The position numbers were made by a program, and so were the translations under genes. A DNA stretch of 64,000 nucleotides from Bifidobacterium sp. B4142 (lineage in GTDB: Bacteria; Actinomycetota; Actinomycetes; Actinomycetales; Bifidobacteriaceae): positions 1-64,000 of the forward strand of contig NZ_JAFNMJ010000001.1 of the NCBI RefSeq assembly GCF_026537325.1. Reading direction: 5' to 3'. Below the pieces are notes generated by a model. It was not told the origin of the DNA. It made no database searches and saw only the letters and a program-made list of their open reading frames with translations. Shown here piece by piece: positions 45,457 to 54,563 of the stretch. How positions within the stretch are numbered: position 1 is the stretch's first letter; every line of letters starts with the position of its first letter.

Positions 45457-48400
45457 CTAGACCTGGTTTTCTCCCAATCCTCTGAATCTTCCGAAGAATT
45501 CAGAGAGCCTGTCGATCACCTGCTGTTTCTTTTCGCCATGACCGCCTTGCGGGATGAACCTGGACACAGGTGGAAGAATGGTAGCGATCGTTGTGCCGCC
45601 GGTCTGCAGTGTCCCATTGCGGAATGCCTCGTCCATGAACCGTTCAGTCGGCTGGGGTTTGAGTCCTTCCTCCCTGATGATGGTCTGTAATTCCTCATCG
45701 CGTCTATGGTCGATGAACTCCCGCCACTGGTCATCCACGGTTCCCTTCATTGAAACCGTGTTGACGAAGTCGTCAATCAGGTCCTTCTTGTTGCGCAGGG
45801 AGGGGCTTGCCGAGACAGCCTTGTTGATCTCCGTGCGGATCTCCTTGTCCTCGCCGTTGCCATGCTTCTGACGGTACTGCTCCACCAGCATCAGGATATA
45901 GTCGACATTGATCTCAACCTGTTTGACCAGTTCGATCTCGAAGGTCAGATCATCATTGATGTTCTCCTTGTCGGCCTCCCCGGCCTTCCGGTACTCGGCA
46001 TACAGATCCAGGTAGATGCTGCGATAATCCTGGCTCTGGCGCTCGGACAGGATCTCGTTGCCTGCGAAGTCATCGAAGCTGTTGAGGATGTTCTGCAACC
46101 TGAGGATGTTCCCGAAGAGGGTTATGAAGTCCTTCTGTGCCTGTTCTCCAGAGATGGGTTGACCGATGGGGTAGGAATCAAGCAGTTCGGCAACCTTGTC
46201 TGCATACTCCTTGTGGTACTGCCGGTAGGGTTTGAGCAGGACGATCCCGCATGCTTCCTTGTTCCCGAACAGTTCCAGAGCCTCATTGGTCTCCTGCTCC
46301 AGGTTTCTGAAGGAGACGATGTTGCCGTAGGTCTTGACCGAGTTGAGGATGCGGTTGGTCCTTGAGAAGGCTTGGAGGAGTCCGTGCATCCTCAGGTTCT
46401 TGTCCACGAACAGGGTGTTCAGGGTTTTCGCATCGAACCCCGTCAGGAACATGTTGACCACGATCACCATGTCGATCTCACGGTTCTTGAGCCGCATGGA
46501 GAGATCCTTGTAGTAGTTCTGGAACTTCTCGGCACTGGTGTCGTAGCTGGTCCCGAACATATGGTTGTAATCGTCGATCACATCTTCGAGGAAGTCCCGA
46601 TCATCCTTATGCAGGTCCTGGGTGCTGAAATCCTCGTCATCCAGTATTCCGTCAGTCTGTGGTCCGTTGGGGGCGTAGGAGTATATGAGACCGATCTTCA
46701 GTCTTTCATCGGGGACCAGATCGGCCTGCTGATGTTGGAACTCGATATAGTACCGCTTGGCGGCTTCAATCGAGGCGGTGGCAAAGAGGGCGTTGAATCC
46801 ATGCACGCGGCGAGATTGCTTGACTTCCTCGACCTTGCGCCGTGATGAGATCACATCACGGACGTTGGTAACAACCGATTGCTGGTAGGAGTCGAGTCTC
46901 CGGGTCTTCTGCGCAAAATGACCAAGAGTGTATTTAACGATCTGGTAGATGCGGCGGTCAGACAAGAGGGCCTTTTCGGTATCGATGCCATGGACGGTGG
47001 CAGTGGAGTCGATAGTGTTGTTCTCACCCAGGCTGTCTACATAGTCGATGCGGAAGGGGAGAACGTTCTTGTCGTTGATGGCATCCACGATCGTGTAGGT
47101 GTGCAGCTTGTCCCCAAAGGCCTGTTCAGTGGTCCTGAGTTTGGGATTCTTGCCGCTGCCGGCGTTCCTTGCGAAGATGGGTGTTCCTGTGAAACCAAAG
47201 AGGTTATAGCGCTTGAAGGAGCGGGTGATCATGGTATGCATGTCACCGAACTGGGATCGGTGGCACTCGTCGAAGATGATGACCACATGCTTCTCATATA
47301 CAGGGTGGCCGGGGTTGGCATGAATGAAGGTGGACAGCTTTTGGATGGTGGTGATGATGATCCGTGCCCCGGGATCTTCCAGCTGCCGCTTCAGCACCCT
47401 GGTTGAGGTGTTGGAATTGGCGGCACCCTTCTGGAAGCGGTCATACTCACGCATGGTCTGGTAGTCCAGGTCCTTGCGGTCGACCACGAAGAGAACCTTG
47501 TCGACATCCTCCATTTGGGTTGCTAGCTGTGCGGTCTTGAAGCTGGTCAGGGTCTTGCCTGATCCGGTCGTGTGCCAGATGTATCCGCCCGCCTTGACCG
47601 TGCCCAGTTGATGGGCGTTGGTGGAGACGAGGATGCGCTGGAGGATGCGTTCGGTGGCCACAATCTGGTAGGGACGCATCACCATCAGGGTATCGTCTGC
47701 CGTCAGCACGCAGTACCGGGTCAGGATGTTCAGAATCGTGTGCTTGGCGAAGAAGGTCCTGGTGAAGGCCATCAGGTCCATGATCGGCTTGTTGGCGGCA
47801 TCGGCCCACCAACTGGTGAACTCGAAGCTGTTGGATGCCTGGCTCCCTACGGTCTTCCGCTGCTTGACGGTTTCGTCGATATGCTGCTGGCGGGTGGTGT
47901 TGGAGTAGTACTTGGTCAGGGTGCCATTGCTGATGACAAAGAGCTGGATGTACTCGAAAAGCCCGGAGTCCGCCCAGAAGGAGTCGCGCTGGTAACGGTC
48001 GATCTGGTTGAAGGCCTCGCGCAGGTCCACGCCGCGTCGCTTCAGTTCCACATGAACCATGGGCAGACCGTTGACCAGGATGGTCACGTCATAGCGGTTG
48101 GAATACCTGGCCGTGCCTCCCTCGGTCCTGCCTGGCACCACATACTGGTTGATGACCTGAAGACTGTTGTTGTGTATATCCTTCTTGTCAATCAGCATGA
48201 CGTTCTTGGTGGAGCCGTCATCACGGCGGAGCACCTGAACGCTGTCCCGTTGAATGCGGATGGTCTTCTCCCTGATGCCTTCATTGCTGTCAGCGATGCT
48301 GTGCTTGAAGAATCGTCCCCATTCCTCATCAGTGAAGGTCATATGGTTGAGCTCTTCGAGCTGGGCACGTAGGTTGTCAATCAGATCGGCCTCGGCATGG

Positions 48401-48573
48401 ATGGGCAGATACTCATAAGCCTGGGATTCCAGCAGTGAGATAAGGAACTTTTCCAGGTCAGCCTCCGACTGGTATTCCGTCTGTTCGGATTCGGGAGCCT
48501 TATATTCGGCAACCACCGTACTCTCGGATGACAGGGCAACTGGGTTGAATGTGTGGGCTGCTGCTTCACGCAT
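45457..48573 (-). CDS. hsdR: Type I restriction endonuclease R subunit
   Basis: A 1038-residue HsdR. Its N-terminal nuclease domain has YDVTILVNGLPMVHVELKRRG near residue 160, with the D...ExK catalytic residues. The translocase has Walker A WHTTGSGKTL near 334, the DEAD-like FDECHRSQFGD, motif III GFTGTPIF and MVIVVNMFLTGFDAKTL. A C-terminal assembly region follows. It cuts unmodified DNA after ATP-driven translocation as part of the HsdR2M2S complex. Its start ATG overlaps the hsdS stop by eight bases. It is the last gene of the leftward operon hsdM-mrr-hsdS-hsdR. Confidence 0.93.
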   Translation of the reverse strand: MREAAAHTFNPVALSSESTVVAEYKAPESEQTEYQSEADLEKFLISLLESQAYEYLPIHAEADLIDNLRAQLEELNHMTFTDEEWGRFFKHSIADSNEGIREKTIRIQRDSVQVLRRDDGSTKNVMLIDKKDIHNNSLQVINQYVVPGRTEGGTARYSNRYDVTILVNGLPMVHVELKRRGVDLREAFNQIDRYQRDSFWADSGLFEYIQLFVISNGTLTKYYSNTTRQQHIDETVKQRKTVGSQASNSFEFTSWWADAANKPIMDLMAFTRTFFAKHTILNILTRYCVLTADDTLMVMRPYQIVATERILQRILVSTNAHQLGTVKAGGYIWHTTGSGKTLTSFKTAQLATQMEDVDKVLFVVDRKDLDYQTMREYDRFQKGAANSNTSTRVLKRQLEDPGARIIITTIQKLSTFIHANPGHPVYEKHVVIIFDECHRSQFGDMHTMITRSFKRYNLFGFTGTPIFARNAGSGKNPKLRTTEQAFGDKLHTYTIVDAINDKNVLPFRIDYVDSLGENNTIDSTATVHGIDTEKALLSDRRIYQIVKYTLGHFAQKTRRLDSYQQSVVTNVRDVISSRRKVEEVKQSRRVHGFNALFATASIEAAKRYYIEFQHQQADLVPDERLKIGLIYSYAPNGPQTDGILDDEDFSTQDLHKDDRDFLEDVIDDYNHMFGTSYDTSAEKFQNYYKDLSMRLKNREIDMVIVVNMFLTGFDAKTLNTLFVDKNLRMHGLLQAFSRTNRILNSVKTYGNIVSFRNLEQETNEALELFGNKEACGIVLLKPYRQYHKEYADKVAELLDSYPIGQPISGEQAQKDFITLFGNILRLQNILNSFDDFAGNEILSERQSQDYRSIYLDLYAEYRKAGEADKENINDDLTFEIELVKQVEINVDYILMLVEQYRQKHGNGEDKEIRTEINKAVSASPSLRNKKDLIDDFVNTVSMKGTVDDQWREFIDHRRDEELQTIIREEGLKPQPTERFMDEAFRNGTLQTGGTTIATILPPVSRFIPQGGHGEKKQQVIDRLSEFFGRFRGLGENQV

Positions 48574-49726
48574 GGTCCAGCTCCTTGAAGGTCAACAAAC
48601 GGTCCCGGTAGTACTCGTACTGCTTATGGCGCGCTTCGATTTCAGCAGGCAGACCAGACGAGATATTTACTGTCGATGTGCGGAATTTGTCTAGAGATGC
48701 AGCAATTATGTCCTGTTTCTTACGTGAGGGAAGCGCAAAAGCAATATTGTTAAGACGTTTGACGGCAAGTCCTGGCTGTGCTGATTTTGTCTTGTATTGA
48801 TTTAAATTCATCTGTTTTAGCATCTGAAAAGCCCAGGTCATGTTCATATCAATTTTTGGAGTTGCAATAACGGCATGTTCTGTTGCATAGAATTTCCCGG
48901 AAACCAAATGAATATTTCCGCATAAGGCTCCTTGTCTGCCGATCAGCAATGCAATTCCTTCATGGTTATATTTGCTTGAGTAACCACGGAGTCCATTCCC
49001 TCCGAAGCAAGGGTATTTGTTCGATACATCACTGGATTTGTGAATCTGATTCGCTGATATATGATTACCGGCGGACAAATTGAATGCGTCGCCTAGCTTC
49101 AATCGGCTCTTTGTATCTTTTCCTAGTAATTCCTTCGCAAAGTACTGATATTGCGCTGACCGAGCTTCCAGTTCTGCTTCCAGTTCTGCTTCCAGTTCTG
49201 CTTCCAGTGAGGTGAATGAGTCAAGGATCCGTACAATCTCTTCTTGTACTTTCAATGGCGGGATAGGAATGCGGTATTTCATTACTTGCTGCTTGCTGCC
49301 GCGTGGCATCTTACCGCCTTTAGTATGTTGTTGGTCGAACAAAAAGAAATGATCGGAGGACAACAAGTAGTAAAGGAATTGAGGCTGCAATTGTTTAGTA
49401 AAATTCTCTTTAATATGTATAGCTAATACGTCTCCGCTGCAGCCTCCTGTTCTGTCAGCAAGCCAGATTTTCTTCAGATATGGGCGAATATTGCCGATCA
49501 GAAGGTCATCTGTTGTAAATCTGGTTAACCGTTGTGAGTTGGGCAGATGTTTGGCCTCTGTCTTTCCGGCTTTGTTTGGCAGTAGATTGTCAACTCCCAC
49601 GAAAGAAGTTTCGTCTAATTCGGATGCAGATATTCGCGTTGATGAGTATTCGGTACAATCGCTTAATGCTACATAGCGTACGCCATCAGGACACAGTTCT
49701 TGTATCAGGTCATTGATTCTGCTCAT
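48566..49726 (-). CDS. hsdS: Type I restriction specificity subunit, with LEAE tandem repeat
   Basis: A 386-residue HsdS with two target-recognition domains, each ending in a coiled-coil region. The first conserved region holds PIPPLKVQEEIVRILDSF, then a SLEAELEAELEAELEARSAQ run, about residues 173-188, then YQYFAKELLGK. The second is IAASLDKFRTSTVNI to ARHKQYEYYRDRLL. HsdS sets the recognition sequence of the complex, and the central spacer fixes the distance between its half-sites. The recognition-domain DNA is notably AT-rich, as often seen in exchanged modules. It overlaps mrr by ATGA and hsdR by eight bases. Confidence 0.92.
   Translation of the reverse strand: MSRINDLIQELCPDGVRYVALSDCTEYSSTRISASELDETSFVGVDNLLPNKAGKTEAKHLPNSQRLTRFTTDDLLIGNIRPYLKKIWLADRTGGCSGDVLAIHIKENFTKQLQPQFLYYLLSSDHFFLFDQQHTKGGKMPRGSKQQVMKYRIPIPPLKVQEEIVRILDSFTSLEAELEAELEAELEARSAQYQYFAKELLGKDTKSRLKLGDAFNLSAGNHISANQIHKSSDVSNKYPCFGGNGLRGYSSKYNHEGIALLIGRQGALCGNIHLVSGKFYATEHAVIATPKIDMNMTWAFQMLKQMNLNQYKTKSAQPGLAVKRLNNIAFALPSRKKQDIIAASLDKFRTSTVNISSGLPAEIEARHKQYEYYRDRLLTFKELDHA
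49165..49207 (-). repeat. 12-bp tandem repeat in the hsdS spacer
   Basis: cttccagttctg is repeated three times exactly (49165-49200) and a fourth time for seven bases (to 49207). It encodes LEAE units in frame on the minus strand, so copy-number change keeps the frame and alters the length of the central helix. It resembles the TAEL repeat of EcoR124-type HsdS. Confidence 0.9.
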
Positions 49727-50649
49727 GCAAAATAGTCTTCGTCGATGCGGACAATCTTCAGAGTCTTCTTAGTTTCGACGCCTACACCGTACTTGATCAT
49801 CAACTGGGCTAGCTGTTGACCGTCGATTAGGATGATTCGAGATGGAACGTCTCGGGCATAGTCAGTGGCCCCCTGGCTGAAGACCCCCGTGGTGATGAAG
49901 AGGCCGCCGTCGGCCTTGCCGCTCAGAGCCCCTACGAAGCTCTGCACTTCCGGCCTTCTGACGGACGTCTGAGGACCATATCGTTTAGCCTGAACGTAGA
50001 TTTTGTTCAGGCCAAGTGCATCCTGGTCGATGATTCCGTCAATGCCCCCGTCGTTGGTCAGCTGGGTAACGGTCCCCCTCCCGTGGGCTCCGCCGTAGCC
50101 CATAGCGAGCAGGAGGTCCACGACAATCTGTTCAAAGAAAGCCGGCTCCCCTCCCTGCATGAGGGACAGCAGCTCTGCCGATACCTCACTGTTGATCCGA
50201 TCCATGCCTTCCTCGACTTGTTCATTGGGATCGAGAGTCGTGTCCGTATCCAGTTGGCCGACGGTGGAGGATGAAGTGTCCTTTAAGGTTCCTGTCGAAT
50301 TCTTGCGTACCCACCATTGGTCATCTGGTTTGGCCAACTGCCGTAAGTCCTTTTCTGTGATTTCCCCTGGATAACGGGCTAGGAGGTCTCTGCCAATTGG
50401 GGTGATCCGGTACTGGCCACGCTGTGGCCGCTCAATGGCATCGACACGATTGAGGTAGGAGATGGCCCAGGCAATGCGGTTTTCAGCAACCGGCTGTCCT
50501 GAAGGAAGGGTTTTGAGGCGCTGTTCTTCTGTGAGTCCAACGATATTTGCCACTTGATCTTTAAGCTCATGCACCTGCAAGGTGTCGCCCTTTGAAAGGC
50601 ACTGAAGCACGAAGCGGATGAATTGCTCCCAGGTGGGTATGTTGTTCAT
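49723..50649 (-). CDS. Mrr-like restriction protein embedded in the type I operon
   Basis: A 308-residue protein. Residues 1-100 are an Mrr N-terminal winged helix (MNNIPTWEQFIRFVLQCLS, YRITPIGRDLLARYPGEIT). Residues about 165-295 are the Mrr catalytic domain, with FEQIVVDLLLAMGYGG, the catalytic Asp in NDGGIDGIIDQD and YVQAKRYGP as the QxK pair, then GLFITTGVFSQGA. Mrr enzymes cut modified DNA. It overlaps hsdM by ATGA upstream and hsdS by ATGA downstream, so it is made together with the type I enzyme. It may cut methylated foreign DNA or act as a toxin-like response to foreign methylation; neither is shown here. Confidence 0.88.
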   Translation of the reverse strand: MNNIPTWEQFIRFVLQCLSKGDTLQVHELKDQVANIVGLTEEQRLKTLPSGQPVAENRIAWAISYLNRVDAIERPQRGQYRITPIGRDLLARYPGEITEKDLRQLAKPDDQWWVRKNSTGTLKDTSSSTVGQLDTDTTLDPNEQVEEGMDRINSEVSAELLSLMQGGEPAFFEQIVVDLLLAMGYGGAHGRGTVTQLTNDGGIDGIIDQDALGLNKIYVQAKRYGPQTSVRRPEVQSFVGALSGKADGGLFITTGVFSQGATDYARDVPSRIILIDGQQLAQLMIKYGVGVETKKTLKIVRIDEDYFA

Positions 50650-52211
50650 TTTGTATCCTCCAGATTTGTAATAATAATATTGATTTGTTCGCGCAGCTCT
50701 TGCTCGCGCTTGACAATGCCCTCAATGCGTTGGTTCAGCTCGTGGATGTCGATCTTTTCGTCGGTGTCCTCGGGTTGCACGTAGCTGGAGACGGCGATGT
50801 TGTATTCGTTCTCGCCTATTTCAGAGTTCTGTACCAGCTTGGCTCTATGGTCTACATCCTGGCGCTGGGTGAACCAGTCCAGAATCTGCTGGCGGTTATC
50901 GGCATCAAGCTGGTTCTTGTTCCCCGAGTGGATGAACTGGTCGGATGCGTCGATGAAGAGTACGGCGTTGTCCTTTTTGGACTTCTTGAGCACGATGATG
51001 CAGGTAGCAATCGTGGTGCCGAAGAAGAGGTTGGGTGGCAGTTGGATCACCGCATCGACATAGTTGTTGTCGATCAGGTACTTGCGGATCTTTCGCTCGG
51101 CCCCGCCACGGTAGAGCACACCAGGAAATTCGACGATGGCCGCCGTCCCGTTCACAGCCAACCAGGAGAGGATATGCATGGTGAAGGCCAGGTCGGCCTT
51201 GGAAGGAGGAGCCAGCACCCCGGCCGGAGAGAACCGCTCATCATTGATGAGCAGTGGGTTGTTCTTACCCTCCCAGTGGATGGAGTAGGGAGGGTTGGAG
51301 ACGATGGCTTCGAATGGTTCCACATCACCGTGTGCCGGAGACGTCAGGGTGTCTCCATGAGCGATGTCGAACTGCTCATAGTTGATGTCGTGCAGAAACA
51401 TGTTGATGCGGGCCAGGTTGTAAGTGGTCAGGTTAATTTCTTGCCCGTAGAACCCACCCACCTTCTCCTTGCCCAGGACCTTGTCGAACTGGAGCAGGAG
51501 GGAACCTGAACCACAGGCCGGGTCATATACCTTATCAACACGGGTCTTGCCCACTACAGCGATCCTGGTCAGCAGCTCGGAGACCTCCTGGGGGGTGAAA
51601 AACTCACCACCAGATTTGCCGGCCTGTGAAGCATACATGGTCATCAGGTACTCGTAGGCATCGCCGAAGGTGTCGATCTGTGTGCCCTCGCTGATTCCCA
51701 GCTGCATGTCCCCTATGGCATCCAGCAGGCGGACCAGTCTCTTATTACGGTCTGCAACCGTCGAGCCGAGCTTGTTACTGTTGACGTCAAGATCGTCGAA
51801 GAGTCCCTTGAGGTCGTCCTCACTAGCCGTGCCCACGGCTGACCCTTCGATGTGTTTGAACACGCGCTCCAAGGTCTCGTTTAGGTTCACGTCATGCGGT
51901 GCCTGGGCACGCACGTTGGTGAACAGCTCAGAGGGCAGTATATAGAAGCCCTTTTCCTGCACGGTATCATCCCGTCCCAGTTCCGCCTGGTCGTCGGGGA
52001 GCCGGGAGTAATCAAAGCCGGGGTCTCCCGCTTCTTGCTCCCCCTGGTTTATATAGGTGGTCAGGTTCTCCGAAATGAACCTGTAGAAGAGCAGACCCAG
52101 CACGTAGGATTTGAAATCCCACCCGTCGACGGAACCCCGCAGTTCGGTGGCTATTCGCCATATGGTCTTGTGGAGCTCGGCACGCTGCTCTTCTCGGGTG
52201 GTGGATTGCAT
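50646..52211 (-). CDS. hsdM: Type I restriction DNA methyltransferase M subunit
   Basis: A 521-residue HsdM from ATG 52211 (MQSTTREEQ), preceded by AGGAGGAAATCG; earlier in-frame starts lie in GC-rich, poorly conserved sequence. The N-terminal helical domain has DGWDFKSYVLGLLFYRFISE. The N6-adenine methylase motifs are VYDPACGSGSLLLQF (motif I, SAM binding), followed by SNPPYSI (motif IV, catalysis). It methylates adenine with HsdS and carries DNA to the R subunit. It is the first gene of the operon. Confidence 0.93.
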   Translation of the reverse strand: MQSTTREEQRAELHKTIWRIATELRGSVDGWDFKSYVLGLLFYRFISENLTTYINQGEQEAGDPGFDYSRLPDDQAELGRDDTVQEKGFYILPSELFTNVRAQAPHDVNLNETLERVFKHIEGSAVGTASEDDLKGLFDDLDVNSNKLGSTVADRNKRLVRLLDAIGDMQLGISEGTQIDTFGDAYEYLMTMYASQAGKSGGEFFTPQEVSELLTRIAVVGKTRVDKVYDPACGSGSLLLQFDKVLGKEKVGGFYGQEINLTTYNLARINMFLHDINYEQFDIAHGDTLTSPAHGDVEPFEAIVSNPPYSIHWEGKNNPLLINDERFSPAGVLAPPSKADLAFTMHILSWLAVNGTAAIVEFPGVLYRGGAERKIRKYLIDNNYVDAVIQLPPNLFFGTTIATCIIVLKKSKKDNAVLFIDASDQFIHSGNKNQLDADNRQQILDWFTQRQDVDHRAKLVQNSEIGENEYNIAVSSYVQPEDTDEKIDIHELNQRIEGIVKREQELREQINIIITNLEDTK

Positions 52212-53133
52212 CGATTTCCTCCTGCTGTGGGGTGGAAGCCGCTCTTCTGCTCCTGGCCGCTCGGCCGACAGATGAGCGGTCCTTCTCATGTTCAGTATAT
52301 GCATCCGCCGTTTGCCTCAAATCGGGCATGTCCGCACAGGCCGGATGCCTGACCCTGCTCGTTTGCATTCCTGAGATAGGGAATAAACGGGTCTCAGCAT
52401 TCTATGGATGTCCTTTCGCATTGGTGCGTCGTTGAGTTGTTCTCTCCTCAGTCCTGGCTCAAACCCGATTTGATTCTCTTGAATTCCCATGATTCCAGTG
52501 CGTGCAGCCGTGAGGCGGAGAGATGGGGAGGGTGGTCCTCTCCCCTGGGAGCACATACGGGTCCCGGCCTGTAACTAAAAGCCGATGGAAAGGGGCCGCT
52601 ACGCAGTTCCAAAAGAATCTGCCCCTGGCCTACTATGTGATGCGATCAAGTAAATCCAACCCTGATCAGTAGTTGACCGCTTGACGGGCTTTTCCTTGGG
52701 TGCTGTCGGTCATACCCACATCTTTCGCTTTCTTCTCCCGAGTGTTTTTCGGCTTGGGAAGGCAGGCCTTTGGCTGGGCATGCCTCTGGTCGTTCATCGG
52801 CGCTGCGATGCGCACATGTTCTCTATATGCAACGTATGGCCTATTCCGGTCGAATGATTCGTGTGCGGCCGGAACGCAAACCTTGCACTTGTATGGCAGA
52901 CACGAGCGCCGGCAGCGAGCTGCCCCCCCCCCCCCCCCTGCTGGTATGACGTGCCGGCGGGGCGGGATGAACAGGGATCGGCCTAATGGAGGCCTCAGGA
53001 GGGCTATGAACTGTACAGGCGTTTGTGCGACCTGATTGAGGGGGCATCCATCATGTGGATATCCTGGTCATGGTGCCTTTAAAGTGGCCGCCTCCAAGCC
53101 GATGTTGTGCTTCGTCCTGGCTCCAAGACGCTC
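52212..53133. other. Non-coding region upstream of hsdM, with C16 tract
   Basis: A 922-bp gap between hsdM and the NmrA-like gene, which is transcribed in the same direction. No gene with a ribosome binding site is seen. A run of 16 C residues at 52923-52938 is the longest homopolymer in the window. The hsdM promoter must be in the left part, but no clear -35/-10 pair was fixed. Confidence 0.45.
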
Positions 53134-53784
53134 TCAGTAGACGGGCCGGTCGGATCCTTCTGTGGTGGGGTCAGCTATTCCCAGGCTGTCATTCGCGCCG
53201 ATGGCCGGGTCCTTGACGATACGCAGGATCAGGTCGGCTGCGCTCTTCCTGGATCCGGATACCCCCTTGAAGGTCTCGTCCCGCTTTGTGGTGACATATC
53301 GGACCTCGTCGCGGTTCGTCAGCCAGCACAGGCGGAGGGTGGTGTGGTCGAGGCCTGATTCTCTCAGAAGGCGGTCGGAGGCTGCGGCGGTGGGCAGACC
53401 CCTGCCGACCATCTCCGCGTTCCATCTGCCAAAGGCGCCCGGGACCTCGCCATAGATGCCGGCGACGTTGGCGAAGATGACGCGGCCCACCTTATTGGCC
53501 TTCATGGAGGCTATCACGTTGCGGGTCATGGCGTTGTCGGGGTCGTGGTCGACGACGTCCACGAAAACCAGGTCCTGTCCCTTCATGACGGCATCGATGT
53601 CTCTCCGGTTTTCCAGGTCGACCTCGGCCACGGTCACACGGGGGTTGGCCCCGAGCCTGCGGAGACGGTCGATCTTTCTCAGTCCCAGGGTGAGTGTGAC
53701 ATTTTTGAATTCCGGTTCGGACAGGATGCGGTCTTCGACGATGCGGGCTATCTGTCCGTATGCTGCAAGAATAAGCATGTTCAT
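53134..53784 (-). CDS. NAD(P)-binding NmrA/SDR-like oxidoreductase
   Basis: A 216-residue Rossmann protein. The start at ATG 53784 is supported by GAGGAAAG eight bases upstream. The first strand is MLILAAYGQIARIVEDRIL, where the usual GxxGxxG nucleotide loop is altered to AYGQIA. It is followed by LRKIDRLRRLG and VEVDLEN-like segments, MTRNVIASMKANKVGRVIFANVAG and the GLDHTTLRLCWLTN stretch seen in NmrA-type sugar epimerase homologues. Substrate unknown; members often sense redox state. It is followed 53 bp upstream in the minus direction by a flavodoxin-like gene. Confidence 0.75.
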   Translation of the reverse strand: MNMLILAAYGQIARIVEDRILSEPEFKNVTLTLGLRKIDRLRRLGANPRVTVAEVDLENRRDIDAVMKGQDLVFVDVVDHDPDNAMTRNVIASMKANKVGRVIFANVAGIYGEVPGAFGRWNAEMVGRGLPTAAASDRLLRESGLDHTTLRLCWLTNRDEVRYVTTKRDETFKGVSGSRKSAADLILRIVKDPAIGANDSLGIADPTTEGSDRPVY

Positions 53785-53909
53785 GGTTTTTCTTTCCTCG
53801 TCACTCTTCTTTGTTCGGCCCGGGGCCAGTGTTGAAAGGCAATGACCAGATGCCACAGCCTGCCTGTCCCTCGCAGACTCAGCTTTGCCGTGCCGTTGAT
53901 CGGCGCAGC

Positions 53910-54563
53910 CTACTTTCCTAGCATGACTGCCTGCAAGCGTTGAGCCTGGTCCTTGCTCTGGGCGATGCCGACGAGATTGAGCCCGAACCGTTTGGCCACG
54001 CGGTCCAAGGTGCCGTAAGTGGAGTTGATGGCCCTGGTCTGGTCGCTGTCCGACCCCTGTACGATCAGGTAGAGGTCGGCTCCTTTGAGATCGTCGTTGA
54101 CATCGACGTGGTCGATGAAGGTCTTCAGGTATCCGGACATGTTGGACCAGTAGACGGGCGTGCCGATGACAATCACATCCGCTCCTTTGAGCTGTTCCCA
54201 GACACGGTTGAAATCCCCGTCGCCCTGCCCGACCTGAGGGATGTGGTGTTCAGCCAGGTTGACCTGTTTGTAGTCCTGACCTCCCATCAGTTCCTTGGCC
54301 AGGGAGGAGGTGTTCCCGTCGACATTCCGGCTGGCGTTGAGGAAGACCTTCTTGGTTGCGGCTCCTATGTGCCGCGGTTTGGCGTATGCCCGCCCGGCTT
54401 TATCCCCGCCCAGCATGGCGGCTCCTTCCTGGGTCCTGACCCTGGTCTGGTCCAGTGCCGAAGATGGTTCCAAGGCCGCATAGCAGATCAAAGCCCCGAG
54501 TCCCAGACCCAGCAGCAGGGCCACCGCCAGTGTGGCTAGGGCCTTCCAACGATTCTTCGCCAT
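53910..54563 (-). CDS. Membrane-anchored flavodoxin-like FMN oxidoreductase
   Basis: A 217-residue protein. An N-terminal hydrophobic segment, LATLAVALLLGLGLGALICYA (about residues 9-29), could anchor or export it. The flavodoxin-like fold follows: KVFLNASRNVDGNTSSLAKEL near residue 72 (FMN phosphate-binding loop), VIVIGTPVYWSNMSGYLKTFIDH near 131, and YLIVQGSDSD. NAD(P)H-dependent FMN reductases and quinone reductases share this layout, usually without a membrane segment. It lies next to the Rossmann protein, so a redox function at the membrane is likely. Confidence 0.75.
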   Translation of the reverse strand: MAKNRWKALATLAVALLLGLGLGALICYAALEPSSALDQTRVRTQEGAAMLGGDKAGRAYAKPRHIGAATKKVFLNASRNVDGNTSSLAKELMGGQDYKQVNLAEHHIPQVGQGDGDFNRVWEQLKGADVIVIGTPVYWSNMSGYLKTFIDHVDVNDDLKGADLYLIVQGSDSDQTRAINSTYGTLDRVAKRFGLNLVGIAQSKDQAQRLQAVMLGK

